Positions 30,944 to 43,398 of a stretch of DNA of 64,000 nt are shown in pieces. How positions within the stretch are numbered: the first letter of the stretch is position 1; each line of letters starts with the position of its first letter. Made by a program: the position numbers and the translations under genes. Source of the stretch: Centrapalus pauciflorus (lineage: Eukaryota; Streptophyta; Magnoliopsida; Asterales; Asteraceae); the NCBI GenBank assembly GCA_020465985.1, contig JAANYP010000724.1:384001-448000 (forward strand). The letters run 5' to 3'. A model generated the notes under the pieces. That model had not been told where the DNA came from, did no database searches, and saw nothing but the letters and a program-made list of their open reading frames with translations.

Positions 30944-33113
30944 AAAGAAACCACCAATGTGGTTCTACTAACCGTTCTTCAATAATGGTTCTAACATATC
31001 ATCAGGGTCGTTTGACAATACTAATAATCCTACTGGTTAAATAGTCCTTTATGCCCAAATCATAATCAATTAGATTGTCACGAAGGCGACCCAATATACA
31101 ACTTAAAGAGTCATGCATATATCCCAACTATTATTAATCAATCACAAAAGTGAGTAGTCCAACCTACTAGGTCAACCAACACGAATTGACATCTTCCAAT
31201 CATTATTATTCGTACAGATAAGCAGTTATGCATACTATATGAGATGCACGACAAACCAATCCATAACAATGTCAACTAGCATGGCAATTCACTTTTCAAT
31301 TCATGATGCACGACAACATGTTCAATAAGGATACAATGAATCTATCTATAGCATGTGAATATGCATGATCAAGTATCATGTTATCAACAAAGGCATAAAC
31401 AACAATTAACATGTAATCATACATCTACATTAGTCCTAGAACTCAAAGTGATTGGTTTAGAGGATTCCAAAGCCTTCCAATAAAGCCACAATAGCCCGGA
31501 GAATAGATAAAGCTTGCAATCAAGCTCCTTTCGACTCAATTCACCTAGAAGCATTCATAACGTGAACTCGTGAGCTCCCAAACACAAGATAACTCCATAA
31601 AGGGTGTTCTATTAGTAATGATACCTCAAACCAAAAGCCCTAAATTCAATTGAGGACCTACGAGTTTCGGAGTGGATCAAAGGCCTTCAAACCCTTTAAA
31701 CACTTAATTCAGAAGTGTATTGCAAGTATAAGACCAAAGCATCGACCCCCCCGACCATCCAAACTCCACTTTTGGGGCAGAAAGTTGGTAAGGGCATGAC
31801 CTAGAGGGTGGTTACACCGTGACCACTGCAGGTGTGCCCTGCGTACTCAATTTTCCTTCACTCAATGCACCCCAACTCGCCAAAACTACCATAAACGTTT
31901 TTGAAACTTTGGAGGGAAATAAACAACAATATTAATATCATATTAACACCTCTGAACATATTAGAATCAATTCATAACATTCCATGATCCCGTGGAGTTC
32001 ATACGGACTTCGAACGAGTCCGAAAATGACCGAAAACTCCAACCGACGACACCAAGCTCCAATTGAGCTTGAATTCAATTCTAATCAATAACAAAGCAAT
32101 TGTAAATATATTTGGGCTATGTTTAGACATTCAATTTATGTTTAACCATTAAAACTCGATCCCAAAGAGTTTAGGAACTCATTGAGGCATTTCACCGAAC
32201 ACTTGGCGTGCGGTTTAGCCTTAAAACATCAATTTGAGTTCTTGCACATACTTTGTGTTTTCCAACTCATGAAAACACTTTAATAACACATTGAATACTT
32301 TCCGAACCCATTATACTATAACATGGCATTTTATAGCATCATGGAGTCCATACGAACTCCAAATGGGTTCTAAATGACCAAAACCCAAGCTAAGCCTTCA
32401 AAACTCCAAATGAGTTCCTACTAGCTTCCATTTAATTCCATATCAACATTTAACACATATGGATCATGATTGAGCATATTTATCTTACTCAAACATCAAA
32501 CTCCAATCCAGAACCCATTGGAGCTCATTTGAGCCCTAGATTGGGTTCAAACCAAAACTAACTCAAACTACCGATATATTTGCATATTATGACTCCATTT
32601 GATCATATAACAACATACTAAAAGATTGGGGCATTTACAAAACATTTCAACACAAACCCATTTAGGGTTTTCATCTCCAAAGATGGAGGAATAGAGAGAA
32701 GATGAAGAAGAGAATGAAGAAGATGATTATACCTTTGATGAAGATACAAAATCTGAGTTTTTGAGCTTCAATCTCCACCTTGGCTCATCAAACTCCAAAA
32801 CCCTAGTTCTTCCTTCTCTTTTTCTCCCAAATCTTGCAACAAAATGAAGTGTGTGTGTGTGTGTTGTGTGTTTGGTCGATCAAAAGGAAGAAGGGAGGGG
32901 GAAGTTTGGCCAATGATCAACTTTGCCCCTCCGACTTTACCATCATACACACAAAACCCCTTATTTAATTATACATCCATTTCATTTAATAACACAACAA
33001 ACCATAATACTTAAATTCATATTTAAGCTAAGTATAAAAAAGTATTATATTAAATAACTAATATATTATAATTAACTGTTATTTAATTGTTTTACAAATT
33101 TTGGGGTGTTACA
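30944..33113 (-). repeat. Minus-strand Tekay-type LTR (Y)
   Basis: Read on the minus strand it starts TGTAACACCCCAAAATTTG, followed by a CA-rich stretch (near 32848), a coding-like leader with AACCCTA motifs and a GTATAATC donor-like site near 32735. No ORF or PBS is seen. It replaces what should be X's own 3' LTR. Confidence 0.55.
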
Positions 33114-33197
33114 TGATAGTAGAGTTTCCTCCGGAAATTGTTTGTTGTTGTTCGGGATGGGTGGATGGGGGATGGTGAGGGTGATTTGGGAATCCAT
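33114..33197 (-). pseudogene. First piece of N aORF
   Basis: The minus-strand ATG at 33197 begins MDSQITLTIPHPPIPNNN and stays open to the X/Y insertion point. It is directly preceded by a 3' splice site. Continuation is at 25705 after a gap in the expected protein. Confidence 0.6.
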
Positions 33198-33202
33198 AAG
33201 TC

Positions 33203-33218
33203 CTGTAAAAAATGCAAC
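33203..33218 (-). promoter_or_regulatory. 3' splice site before N aORF
   Basis: The minus strand reads GCATTTTTTACAG/G, six bases before the start codon, matching the position of the acceptors in S and M. Confidence 0.5.
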
Positions 33219-33499
33219 ACAGTTTGTTTAACAGACTTGTGTAAAAATAATACATTTATATTAAGTCTGAAATAAGTGTGAAATTGAACCCGTCTGTTCT
33301 GTTTACAACATTAGGATTTTTATCAATAGAGTGTAACTTCTACCGAATAAAATCCAAAGTCGATCGTTAAGAGACCAATGTTAGAATAGACGTGTTCACT
33401 CAAACAGTTATTTTGAACTAGAACCAATGGTGCAAGGACATGGAATATTTATTTTGTTTTTGATTTAAGTGAAATGCAAAAATGGAAAAATGTAAAAAA

Positions 33500-34035
33500 A
33501 TGGTAAGTGTTGAAATTCGGGTTAACCGAATTTCGGATGCATGAGAACCGAATTCGGGTGGGATCGAAATCAGATGATATGATCCGAATTTCTGGTGGGA
33601 TAGAAATTCGGATGAAATGATGCATGAATTAAGTTTAAATCTTATAGAAAAAATCTAAGTATGGATATACATAAGGGGTACCCGAATTTCGGATGCATCC
33701 GAAATTCGGGTTAGATAGAATGCATGAAATACTTATGCAAAAAAAAATGAAGGAACAAATTTCAGAGTGGGTCTGAAATTTGCATGGACCCAAATTTCGG
33801 GTGGTCCGAGACATACACTTAGGATTTATAAAGTATAAAAATTTTCAGGGACCATCCGAGTTTCATGTGAACCGAAATCCGGGTGGAACATAGAATTTAT
33901 ATACTTTATAAGTGTATTTGTCAGGTGATTCGAATTTCGGATGGGGTCCATTTAATATGAAACATGAACTTTGTGAAATTATTCCAAGTTTGGGGCAACC
34001 GAATTTCGGATGGATCCGAAATTCGGATGTAACCG
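33500..34035. repeat. N pre-aORF palindrome block (CCGAAWTTCGG)
   Basis: About eight copies of CCGAATTTCGG or CCGAAATTCGG plus degenerate ones occur. The best is the 15-bp palindrome ATCCGAAATTCGGAT at 34014-34028. The same motif fills N's gag leader at 49650-50080. The block lies between the internal TATA box (34451-34461, minus) and the aORF. Confidence 0.7.
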
Positions 34036-34450
34036 AGTTTACACTTAGAAAAGTTTGCAATAAATGAGTTCATGCACATGCAAACGTGTACTATACAAAA
34101 TATTCAAAAAAATGGATGAAAATGCAGATCCTAAAGCCAAACATGATAAGGAACATTTTATTTAACTAAACTATTTTATAAAAACTAGATTTAATAGCCT
34201 AAAAATACAAATAAGCGAGTTTGAAAACCCTTAAAAATCTGAAAATTTAAAACCTGTAAAATGAAGTTAAATACTAAAATATAGCAAGAATAATGTTACT
34301 TGGTAGCGGATTAGCAAGGAAAAGCAAGAAAAACGAAGGAAATCGATGGAAACCCGATCTTGAAAGCGTGAAATCGGCGGTGGGTATTTGTTGTCTTCGG
34401 AAAGTTTGGAGAGGAAACAGAATTGTAAGGAATAAGAAATCAGATCCCGC

Positions 34451-34461
34451 ATATTTATATA
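34451..34461 (-). promoter_or_regulatory. Internal TATA box upstream of N aORF
   Basis: The minus strand reads TATATAAATAT, preceded by a GC-rich ACCCGATCCGACCCG stretch and followed by a CT-rich untranslated-leader-like sequence to about 34270. The aORF start is about 1.25 kb downstream. Confidence 0.5.
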
Positions 34462-34539
34462 GACGGGTCGGATCGGGTAAAGCAGGATCCGCGCGACAGT
34501 TTACAAAGAATGGGCTACACAAAACCGATTAAAACAAAA

Positions 34540-35180
34540 TTTGGGATAAACTAAAGTTAACTAAATAAAATTAAATTAAAATGGATCCAACTAACAATGT
34601 TTTTGAGTTAACACAATTATGAAAATAAAAAAAATAAAAATAAAAAATAAAAATCATTTTGATTTTTCAATTAGACTGCCAAGTAATATTATCTAAGAAA
34701 AAATTAAACAAAGACCTTAAAATAAAAATGAAAATATTTTTTGAGTTTTTCAAAATATGTGGCAATAAAATAAAAATAAGAGAAAGAAAAAGAAGAGTAA
34801 GACAAGTACATAAAATCTTTTTGTGTTTTTCACAGAAAAAATATTAGGAATAAAATAAAATAAAATGAAGAAGACTAAAGTACACTACACAACCTATTTT
34901 ACTCCCCCTCATTTAAACAATTATCCTATTAGATTAAAACAGAAAAACCCTTTTACCCTTTGAAGTTCAGACAAACCTGGAGTTATGTAGCATCCGACTC
35001 AAGTTTGAACAATTCAAATAGCAATATTCAGGATCATCGACATTAAAGATATACATAGATAAAGAAAAGTGACCAGAATTTTGTGACCCAACCTTTAAAT
35101 TTAAATAACAGATATTTTATAAGTAAGGAATTTCAAACAGTGACTTGTTTGAAATTGAATTATTTAGAAAATTTCTGGAA
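34540..35180 (-). other. N spacer between RNaseH and the internal promoter
   Basis: Purine-rich, A-rich and non-coding. It contains GAGGGGGAGT on the minus strand at 34901-34910, a PPT-like tract far from the LTR. Confidence 0.4.
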
Positions 35181-38100
35181 TTTAACTAGAAGGTGGATTC
35201 TACATGCCGATTTGAGATACTAAGAACTGAAAACGAGATTCGTCTAAAGCCTTAGTAAAAATATCAGCAAGTTGAAATTTCGTGCCTACAAAATATAATT
35301 CAGTTGTTCATTTTTCTACGTGATCTTTAACGAAATGATACTTGATATCTATGTGTTTTGTTTGTGAGTGCTGCACGGGATTGTAAGAGATGGCAATTGT
35401 GCTTCAGGAATCACAGTATATGGAGATGTTAGTGAGAGAAAAACCATAATCACGTAATTGTGTTCTCATCCATAGCACTTTAGAGCAACAACGTGCAGCT
35501 GCTACATACTCAGCCTCGGCTGTGGATGTGGAGACACAATTTTGCTTTTTGGAAGACTAACTCACCGATCTGTCACCCAAAAACTGTATCCCGCCTGAAG
35601 TGCTTTTCCCATCGACTCGACAACCTGCAAAATCAGCATCTGAAAACGCGGTACGATCGAAATTGGTTCCCGTTGGATACCATAGACCAAGATCGGGTGT
35701 CCCCTTAAGATAACAAAAAATGCATTATACCGCAGTTAGGTGTGATTCTTTTGGGTCGGCATGAAAATGAGCACAAAGCCATGTTGAGAACATAATATCA
35801 GGTCTACTAGCCGTAATATAAAGTAAAGAACCAATCATCCCTCTGTAAGTTGTATTATCGACCCTTTTCCTGGTAGGATTAGTGTCTAACTTACAGTTTG
35901 AAGACATGGGAGTCGCGATACCCATGAAAGAGTCTAACTTATACTTCTTGAAAATGTCAATAGTATATTTCGACTGGTTCACAAATATCCCATCTTCAAG
36001 TTGTTTGACTTGTAATCCAAGGAAAAAAATTCATTTCACCCCATCATACTCATCTCAAACCTGGACTCCATTAGGGATGGGAAATCTTTACAAAATTTAC
36101 GGTCAGTAGATCCAAATATATTATCATAGACATATATTTGGACGAGCATTATGTGTGGTCCTTCCTTTTTCGTGAACAGTATTGTGTCCACCATACCTTT
36201 GCTGAAACCATCAGAGATAAGAAAGTTTGAAAGACTGCCATACCATGCGCGAGGTGCTTGTTTCAAACCTCAAAGGGCTTTATCTAGCACATAAACATGG
36301 TATGGTTTATGTGCATCAATAAATCCTTGTGGTTGTTCAACGTACACCTCTTCGTTGAGTTCACCATTTAGGAAGGCTGTCTTAACGTTCATTTGGTACA
36401 CCTTGAAGTCTTTGTGTGTCGCGTACGCCAAGAAGTTTCTGATTGCTTTAATATGTACAATTGTAGCAAAGGTTTAATCATAATCAATGCCTTCTTGCTG
36501 TCGGTAGCATTTGGCGACTAGTCTTGCATTGTTTCTTACCACGATGCCATTTTCGTCTCGTTTGTTCTTAAAATCCACTTTATACCGATTATGGTTCGGT
36601 CTTTTGGTTTGGGAACTACCCGCCATACTCTGAGCTGTTTGAACTGGTTGAGCTCTTCTTGCATTGCTACGATCCAGTCTGGGTCCTTCATGGCTTCATC
36701 CATACGAGCAGGCTCTATCATACTAAGGAATGATGCAAAGAGACATTGGTTAGCAGATGCCCTTTGAGTTTGGACCCCGGTAGAGATATCACCAATGATT
36801 TGTTCAGTTGGGTGACTACGGGTCCATTTCATCTCGTGTGGAAGGGGTGAACGTGATGGAATCTCAGTGGTGAGTGTGGGGATGGATGAAGAGTTGTGGT
36901 CGATGGTTTCAAGTGAATGTACCATTGGTTTCGGTTCAGGTTCTGTTTGGTCTACTAGAGGGATAAGGTTTGGAACTATGTGTGAGGGTATCAATGGAGT
37001 GGATTCAACTGGTGGTGTGTCTGTGGATGATGTGGAAGGTAAAGATGATGAAGTGGACGTTGTATGGATTGATGTAAGAATTGGTGGATCTGAAGGTGAT
37101 GGTTGAGCAGTTGAATCATTTGAGGATGTGTTAACTACAGAAGAAGTTGTAGAAGAAGGATTAGTAATAGGACCAAAAAATCTACATAAAAAGGATCAAA
37201 TAGGTTAACTAATTCAGAAGAAGATTGGGATGAATCTCCAGGCACTAGTGTAATGCGTGGTCCTGATTGGTCAACTTCCGGAGCCAGTTCATCCATTTCA
37301 TCGAATGTGATATGCACACTATAATTGACTCTCTTGGTGCGATTGTTGAATGCGCGATATGCCTTTGAATTAGATGAGTATCAGATAAAGATTGCTTCAT
37401 CCGCTTTCTCGTTGAACTTTCCGAGGTTGTCCTTGATGTTCAGCACATAGCACTTGCAACCAAACACTCGTAAGTACTTTATATAAGGAACTTTATTCAG
37501 AAAGAGTTTATATGGAGTTTTATTGATGCGGTTATGGATTATTGAGCGATTTTTCAAGTAGCAGGCTGTTGACACGACTTCGGCCCACAAGAATGGAGGT
37601 AGCTTTGGATAGTTCAGCATTGTGCGTGCGACTTCCACAAGGGTACGGTTATGTCACTTAACAATGCCATTCTATTGAGGTGTTCTTGCAGCTGAAAACT
37701 GATGGTGAATACCCTTTGATAGAAGGAAGCTCTCAAGTACCGAGTTCTTGAATTCTGTGTCGTTGTCAAATGGGATTGATTGTACGGACAACTGCTGTTG
37801 GGTTTCAACACTCTTGATGAAGTCTATGATTTCTTGAGCTGTCTCATCCTTGGATCGCAAGAATTTTACCCAGGTATATCGCAAATAGTGGTCAATGATA
37901 ACCGACACGTATCGCTTCCCGTTTATGCTTTGCGCTCGCATGGGACCACATAAATTCATATGTAGTAACTCCAACACTCTTTTATATGATGGTTCAAGTT
38001 TTGGCTTGTGTGATAATCTTTTCATCTTTCCTTTCTCACACGCTCCACACAAATGGTCCTTTTCATAGCAAAGTTCTGGGAGTCCCTTAACCAGTTGTTT

Positions 38101-38640
38101 TGAGCCAGCTTGTTTATATTCTCGAAATTTAGATGGTATAACCTTCGGTGCCATAACCAAGAGTCTTTTGATGAGGCTTTTGATAATAGGCAGATGCTAT
38201 CCTTGACAATAAGCTTAGCTACGTCTATGGTGTATAGGTTTGAGTGGTGGGAACTAGTTAAATCTCTTTTCCATCACATCTTTTAACACTACAGTTCTTG
38301 GCCCTAAACGTGACCTCTAGCCCTTTGTCACAGAGTTGTCCTATGCTAAGTAGGTTATGTGATAACCCCTCAACATAGTCAACATCCTTGATGACTAGAT
38401 TAGATAAGACCAAATTCTCGTATACTTTAATTTGAGCATGATTGTCGTTGCCAAACTTAACGGTCCCACAATACTGTTCGACTATATTCGATAGCAACTC
38501 TCTCCTCCCAGTCATGTGCTTTGAGCAACCCGAATCCATGTACCAAATGGATTTTGCCTGGAATAAAATTTGATATAATGAATATCTTTGGTCATGAGAA
38601 ACAAATCCTTTGGTAATTAACATACAAACCGTGTTCTGGA
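35180..38640 (-). pseudogene. pol: Pol of N (PR-IN-RT-RNaseH), degenerate
   Basis: Minus-strand protease is WYMDSGCSKHMTGRREL (near 38550). Then come GLSHNLLSIGQLCDKG, integrase CGACEKGKMKRLSHK, LLHMNLCGPM (Asp to Asn at the first catalytic site), PFDNDTEFKN, and MLNYPKLPPFLWAEVVSTACYLKNR. The acidic Ser-rich linker is at 37320-36600. RT begins VWRVVPKPKDRTIIGIKWI; its active site is YVYD instead of YVDD (36123-36134). SRPDIMF and an RNase H tail (TKHIDIKYHF, near 35340) end it. Many stops and frameshifts occur. The copia order IN before RT is clear. Confidence 0.75.
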
Positions 38641-38859
38641 CCAAATTAATTAGAAATCATGAAGTGTTTTAGACCGGGTCCTGAGCTGGGTGTACAGAAG
38701 CCAAACATGTCGGTTTTAGCACAAAATTATACGTTAACCTACAAGCAGAAGAACGGGTCCTAGTCTGAATTAACTAGAATCCATTAAATTTGAAGTGCAG
38801 GTCTTGATCTAAAGTAACCAAGAACCATCTGCATTAAATCACATAACTTTGGGTACCCA

Positions 38860-39934
38860 TCTTAGGATGGGTCCTTTTTTGTTAGGTGTTCCAGGTGTAT
38901 ATGGCACATTTACAATCTTAGGATCCCATATTGCATTTTTGTGTGGACTATATGCAGACCTTTTGGTATCCATTTGTGTTTTGACCCAACCGGCTTTGAA
39001 ACATTAGGCGATGAAATTTTCTTTGGTTTTGGACTTTTTGAAACCTGTTTTACATTTGCTTTTGGTTTGGGCCTTGGCAAAATACAAGTATCAAGTTTTG
39101 TTGTGGCCAATTATGCACTGTTTTTTATTTTCTCTTTATGACTTCTTTTTGCAAGATAAGACTCGAAATTATTCATTTCAGGCACTTGACGTCTAAAACA
39201 AGTTGGACATAAAGTAAACAAATCCGCAAAAGAATACTTCAAACAAGAAATAGAATCCGTTACAGCATCACAAACATTTTTTTTCGAGATTACATTAGCC
39301 TATCTCTAGAAACAAAATCACTTGGCATTTTAGCCTTCACAAAAAAATTTGAAAAATCTTGCATGGTAGTTTTTGGAACTCTTCTCACATGGTCTGTAGG
39401 AACAAAATGATGAGAGTCAGTACGTTTGGAATACTTAGACTTAGAGAAATTTCCTTGGTGAGTGGGTTTCTTGGAAGACTTAGATTAACTCTCAGTCTTC
39501 TTTGAAACCTCAGTTTTTGAACACTCACCTTCAAAAATTATTTAAGGAACTTCAACCTTAGCTTTACCTTTGTCGTATGATGCAAGTGGGACTTTGGTAG
39601 GATGAGAAACTTTTGAATCTTTTAAGTGAGAATTTAATCTTTCTGAAACCATGTGAAACTTTTCTTTGTAGATGGTTAAATCTACACTTTGTTCAAAACT
39701 TTGTCTTACAACTTTTTCCTCGCTTTTGAGAAGAGCTTCTTGATAACCAAGTGCTTTCTCTCGAGCTGTCCTTAAGTCCTTTTCTGAAACATTTATTTTG
39801 TGCTGAAGAACTTTTGTAGGAACATAAGAATGAGGGATTGGTTTGACAGGTTCGGCATTCATTTCAGCTGATGAATAGCTAGACAAGAAGTCCTCCTCTA
39901 GATGAGGTGCTCTATATAGATAACTCTCATTTAG
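38860..39934 (-). pseudogene. gag: C-terminal part of N gag
   Basis: After the R insertion, minus-strand frames give NESYLYRAPHLEEDFLSSYSS, a helical HKINVSEKDLRTAREKALGYQEALLKSEEKV segment (39740-39830) and a basic Lys/Pro/Ser tail (KPKANVKQVSKSPKPKK near 39050) ending near KHKWIPK. This corresponds to the coiled-coil and basic tail of M gag. Confidence 0.55.
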
Positions 39935-39939
39935 CTCAT

Positions 39940-40193
39940 TGATAATTCAATATCTAACATGCAATTCATATAACAATCAAACACACATGATCATAACACA
40001 TAATGTCGAATGATTACATTAAGATGAGAAAGAATATTACATTGAGTTCTTGACTTGCTGTTCAAGATCCGTATCTCATATGTACTGTTCATGTGTATCT
40101 CCTCTATGGTACCACTACTCCTATTTATACTAGAATATAAGTATTCATTATTTACATAAAGCCCCAGAACAATTATGATATTTGTACCCAACA
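39940..40193 (-). repeat. 3' LTR of R
   Basis: It matches 47030-47309 over almost its whole length (ATTCAATATCTAAC through GTACCCAACA); the 5' copy is longer near 47265-47300. Confidence 0.85.
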
Positions 40194-40338
40194 ATATCCC
40201 CCTTAGAGATGAAAGCAATTTTTTAATTAAAGTTCAAATCAGGAACTTCAATCCTTTTCTCTTTCCTTCTCTTTGATCTCTGAACTTCTTTGTCACTCTC
40301 TGATTTTCCAATCTCTTGTTCTCTGATATTCTCTTTTC

Positions 40339-40611
40339 TTACGAGCAAACTCTCCCCATTGAATCATGAATAGCTTTTGCTTCTCTCCCTAGATCAATCA
40401 TAGACAACATATGATCTTTCATCTTTAAATCTTCTGCAGTTTTCACAATTGTCTTGAACTGTAGTTGCAATTGTCTCCAAACTACTTCAGCAGATGTCTT
40501 TGAAATATAGCTTTTCTCCCCCTCATGATGATCATAAAACATATGAACATCATGTGAAATCTTCAGAGACGTAGATGCAGTGAATTTATAGTAGCAAACA
40601 TACAACAACAA
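40339..40611 (-). CDS. Short ORF at the 3' end of R, unknown
   Basis: 90 codons on the minus strand, mixed charged and helical in its second half (TSAEVVWRQLQLQFKTIVKTAEDL), ending about 130 bp before the PPT. Its place just before the PPT matches the C-terminus of accessory ORFs in M and N, but I see no sequence match. It may be a chance or residual ORF. Confidence 0.25.
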   Translation of the reverse strand: MLLYVCYYKFTASTSLKISHDVHMFYDHHEGEKSYISKTSAEVVWRQLQLQFKTIVKTAEDLKMKDHMLSMIDLGREAKAIHDSMGRVCS

Positions 40612-41149
40612 TTATAATGAAAAATTACAACTCAGAAATATTACAAATTGTCTCTTCCCCCTCAAAAGGATATCCTCTCCCCCTAGACTGAACAAATAGA
40701 ACACTCCCCCTCAAAAATATATTATTTCCTTTCAAAACAAACAAAGCTTTTAAACTTTGTGAAAAATGAAACAAATTCGTTTTGTAAGTAACAGCGTCCA
40801 GGTCCACATAGGAACACTGTTTGCACAATACACATTATCTGTGTGACCTACTTTTAGTGCTGGCATGATGTTAACACTAGTAGGATTTCCAAATAGTCAT
40901 CGTGAAAATCCTTTATCATGAAAGAATCGCTCTTATTTGTTCCGACTTAGTCACTTTGGACTAGCATTTTATAGTCACGCCGACTGTTAGACTCGATGTA
41001 TCTTAAAGGTGTATATAATCAGCTCTAGACACATTTTGCATCAAATAAAGTAGGAGATTGGAGAAAATGTCTTCCTTTTTTCAATGTTAATAATATCCAA
41101 ATGATATATCCATAGAATTGTGTTATATCTCCGTGATTATTGAAACAGA

Positions 41150-41400
41150 CCTGTTTTGAGAGATAACTGAGTGGTTGGTGGGGTTAAGTGCATGCAACCC
41201 TGGGTTCATGACGTCTTTTTTAATATCAAGTTACCTCTGCTCGACCCTGTTAGTATCCCGTGATAACTGACACTTCTCAACTAATAGACCTAAAAAACCC
41301 TCACCTACACAGACTATAAATGGTTTGCTCCTTGGGTAGGTCTTCTGGTTCTGGTTAGACCATAGAAGCGATGTTGATGCCTATCACAACATTTGGTGCC
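41150..41400 (+). mobile_element. Possible tRNA-derived SINE-like fragment
   Basis: ATAACTGAGTGGTTGG resembles a pol III A box and, about 35 bp on, GGGTTCATGAC resembles a B box. A pyrimidine-rich tail region follows. No clear flanking duplication or poly-T end was found. Confidence 0.25.
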
Positions 41401-41978
41401 AAATCGGAGTCAGTAAAAATAATGTTCAACATTTAGGCTCATGGGATTAGATGAATTAGAATATGCAATTTGGAATGATCTTGGGAAATGTTGAGTTGGG
41501 AGATATCATGATGAAATGAAAAATCTGATATATGATATGAAATGAATCAGATTTTCATGAAAGAATTAGCTCATGGAAAATAATGGGAGAATTCGGTATG
41601 AATGAATAGGAATAATTAAGAAGAAAATCTCAGAAGCAATGAGATTATGAAAAATCAAAGAGATTAGGTCAAGTAACCTCAATGATATACTCAGAGAATG
41701 AGAAATTAAAATTCTTGAAATTTATTCTTTTTCAGCTTAAAAATCTTTTTATGTGTGCAAAAAATATTTCCGTGAAAAATACACACAGTTTTGTAAAAAA
41801 AATGTCCTCGTCATAGTGCGTCTAAAACTCCACCTGGAAATAAGCACACAAAGTTAGTCAACTCATTGAAAATAAACCAGGAGCAAAAAAATTGTAAAAA
41901 GAAAACTCTCTTTTTGTCAAGACAGCTTCAGATTTGAATTCAGGGCAGGAACTTCAGAAAGATTTGTCTTTCAGAATC

Positions 41979-42240
41979 GGGTTCTAATCTCTAGTGATTA
42001 GAAGCCTTTGTTGCGGAAGCTTGGGTTTCAGTCTGAAATAACTGAAAGCCTTTTGACATTAAGATCGAATTCTGCACTGATGTGTACAGAAACCATTTCC
42101 AATGAAGACCGAGTTCTACTCTGTTGTGAGTAGAAGCCTCTTATCTGCTAAAATCAAGATGTCTTTGGTATCCAAACCGATTTCGTCCAGACTTGTTAGC
42201 ACTTTTGGTTATCCATTTCAAAACGGGTTCTGGTAACCAT
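41979..42240. repeat. Hairpin array in R
   Basis: Six hairpins occur in 260 bp. Examples are GGTTCTAATC/GATTAGAAGCC (41980-42006), GGTTTCAGT/ACTGAAAGCC (42024-42050), TTCTACTC/GAGTAGAA (42114-42135), TTTGG/CCAAA (42164-42176) and GGTT/AACC (42226-42238). Several share the frame GGTTCT...AGAAGCC while the stem centre differs and stays paired. Confidence 0.65.
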
Positions 42241-42278
42241 TTCATTACAGCTTTAAGAACCCAATGCAAATTATATTT

Positions 42279-43398
42279 CTAATCTTCTCTCTCTAACTTA
42301 GAAAGCAAATTCCTTTTAGTATGATAAAATTGAATATCTAAATAACGGAAGAAACTTGAACTTGAACGAGCAGAATTTTGCAAACTCTTCTTTCTGAAAA
42401 ACTGTCTGGTTCTAGCCTGTTTTTGATAATACTTGGTGTTTTTCTGTGAAGATGTCTTCTGATAAGAATAACCAGTATTTTCAGAAACTTTTGAATCTTT
42501 TGATTTCGAATATTCACCAGTGTAAACCTTGACTGGAAGATTTTCAATTATTTTATCTTTGCCTTTGTGTATCTTTAAAAGATACTTATGTTTAAGATCT
42601 GAAGGTGAATCAAGATTAGGAGTTTCAGTTAGATTCTTATCATTTTCTGAAAATAAATCAGATTGATCAACTTTATGTTTCAAACAATCATTAGAATTAT
42701 TAACTTCTGATTCATTTGAAGAAGGAGAAACATTCAATTGTTTAGATAGATGAAGTATTTGATCTTCTAATCCTTTGATAATAACCAAATATGAATTTCT
42801 GTCATTATCAAATGATTGGTAATCAGTTTTGAAAGATTATTCTTTAACTAAGAACATCTTTCTCTCATCTTCAAACAACTTAGATTTCACTCTGAAATCT
42901 TGTTTTTTAAGTAAGAACTCATGTCTTTCCTTCTCAAGTAAAATCTTTAGTTAACAAAAACTCTATTTCAAGAGCAAAAAATTCTTCAGATTTGTTTGAA
43001 TCATAATTTTGATCAGAATGGTTTGTCTTAGAGAGTGTTGCTTCAAGATCTTTAACTTTCTTGTAAAGATCAGATCATTCAGTCAAAAGATTTTTCAGCT
43101 GAGTTGCATTCTGAAAATTTGCTTGTTAAGAATCCTCAAGTTCTTTTGATAATTCAAATATTTTCAATTTAAGCACATGAATCTCAGAATTCAAAACTTT
43201 CTGGCTTTCCTCAAAATTTTAAACTTGTTCTTTCAATCTGTTGACATCAAGTAAAGCAAAAGCTTTATCTGTGTTTAATTGAACAAGAATATCATAATTG
43301 TTCTTACGAATATGTTCAGATTCAGTAAGTTTTGCAATGATCTTAGACTTTGTAAGATTCAAAAACTGATTCTGATCATTCGTCATTTTGAATTGCTG
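42279..43398 (-). pseudogene. gag: Gag coiled-coil and C-terminal remnant of R
   Basis: From 43395 leftward the minus strand gives QNDQNQFLNLTKSKIIAKLTE, NRLKEQ and LKLKIFELSKELEDS with stops, a long coiled coil. An open 169-codon piece (42279-42788) follows with GLEDQILHLSKQLN and a basic end YYQKQARTRQFFRKK. It resembles the late part of SIRE-type gag. The N-terminal capsid part is missing. Confidence 0.5.

Noticed and set aside
30926..33113. Treating this as the ordinary 3' LTR of X
   Set aside because: Only the first 18 bp match the 5' LTR at 25706; the rest has the orientation signs of a minus-strand LTR from another family.
34274..34532. Short ORFs on both strands around the N internal promoter
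   Set aside because: They overlap the TATA box and CT-rich leader on the minus strand; no homology or codon signal, and both strands are open by chance.
41155..41215. Functional tRNA gene
   Set aside because: Box-like motifs only; no complete cloverleaf with acceptor stem could be drawn by eye.
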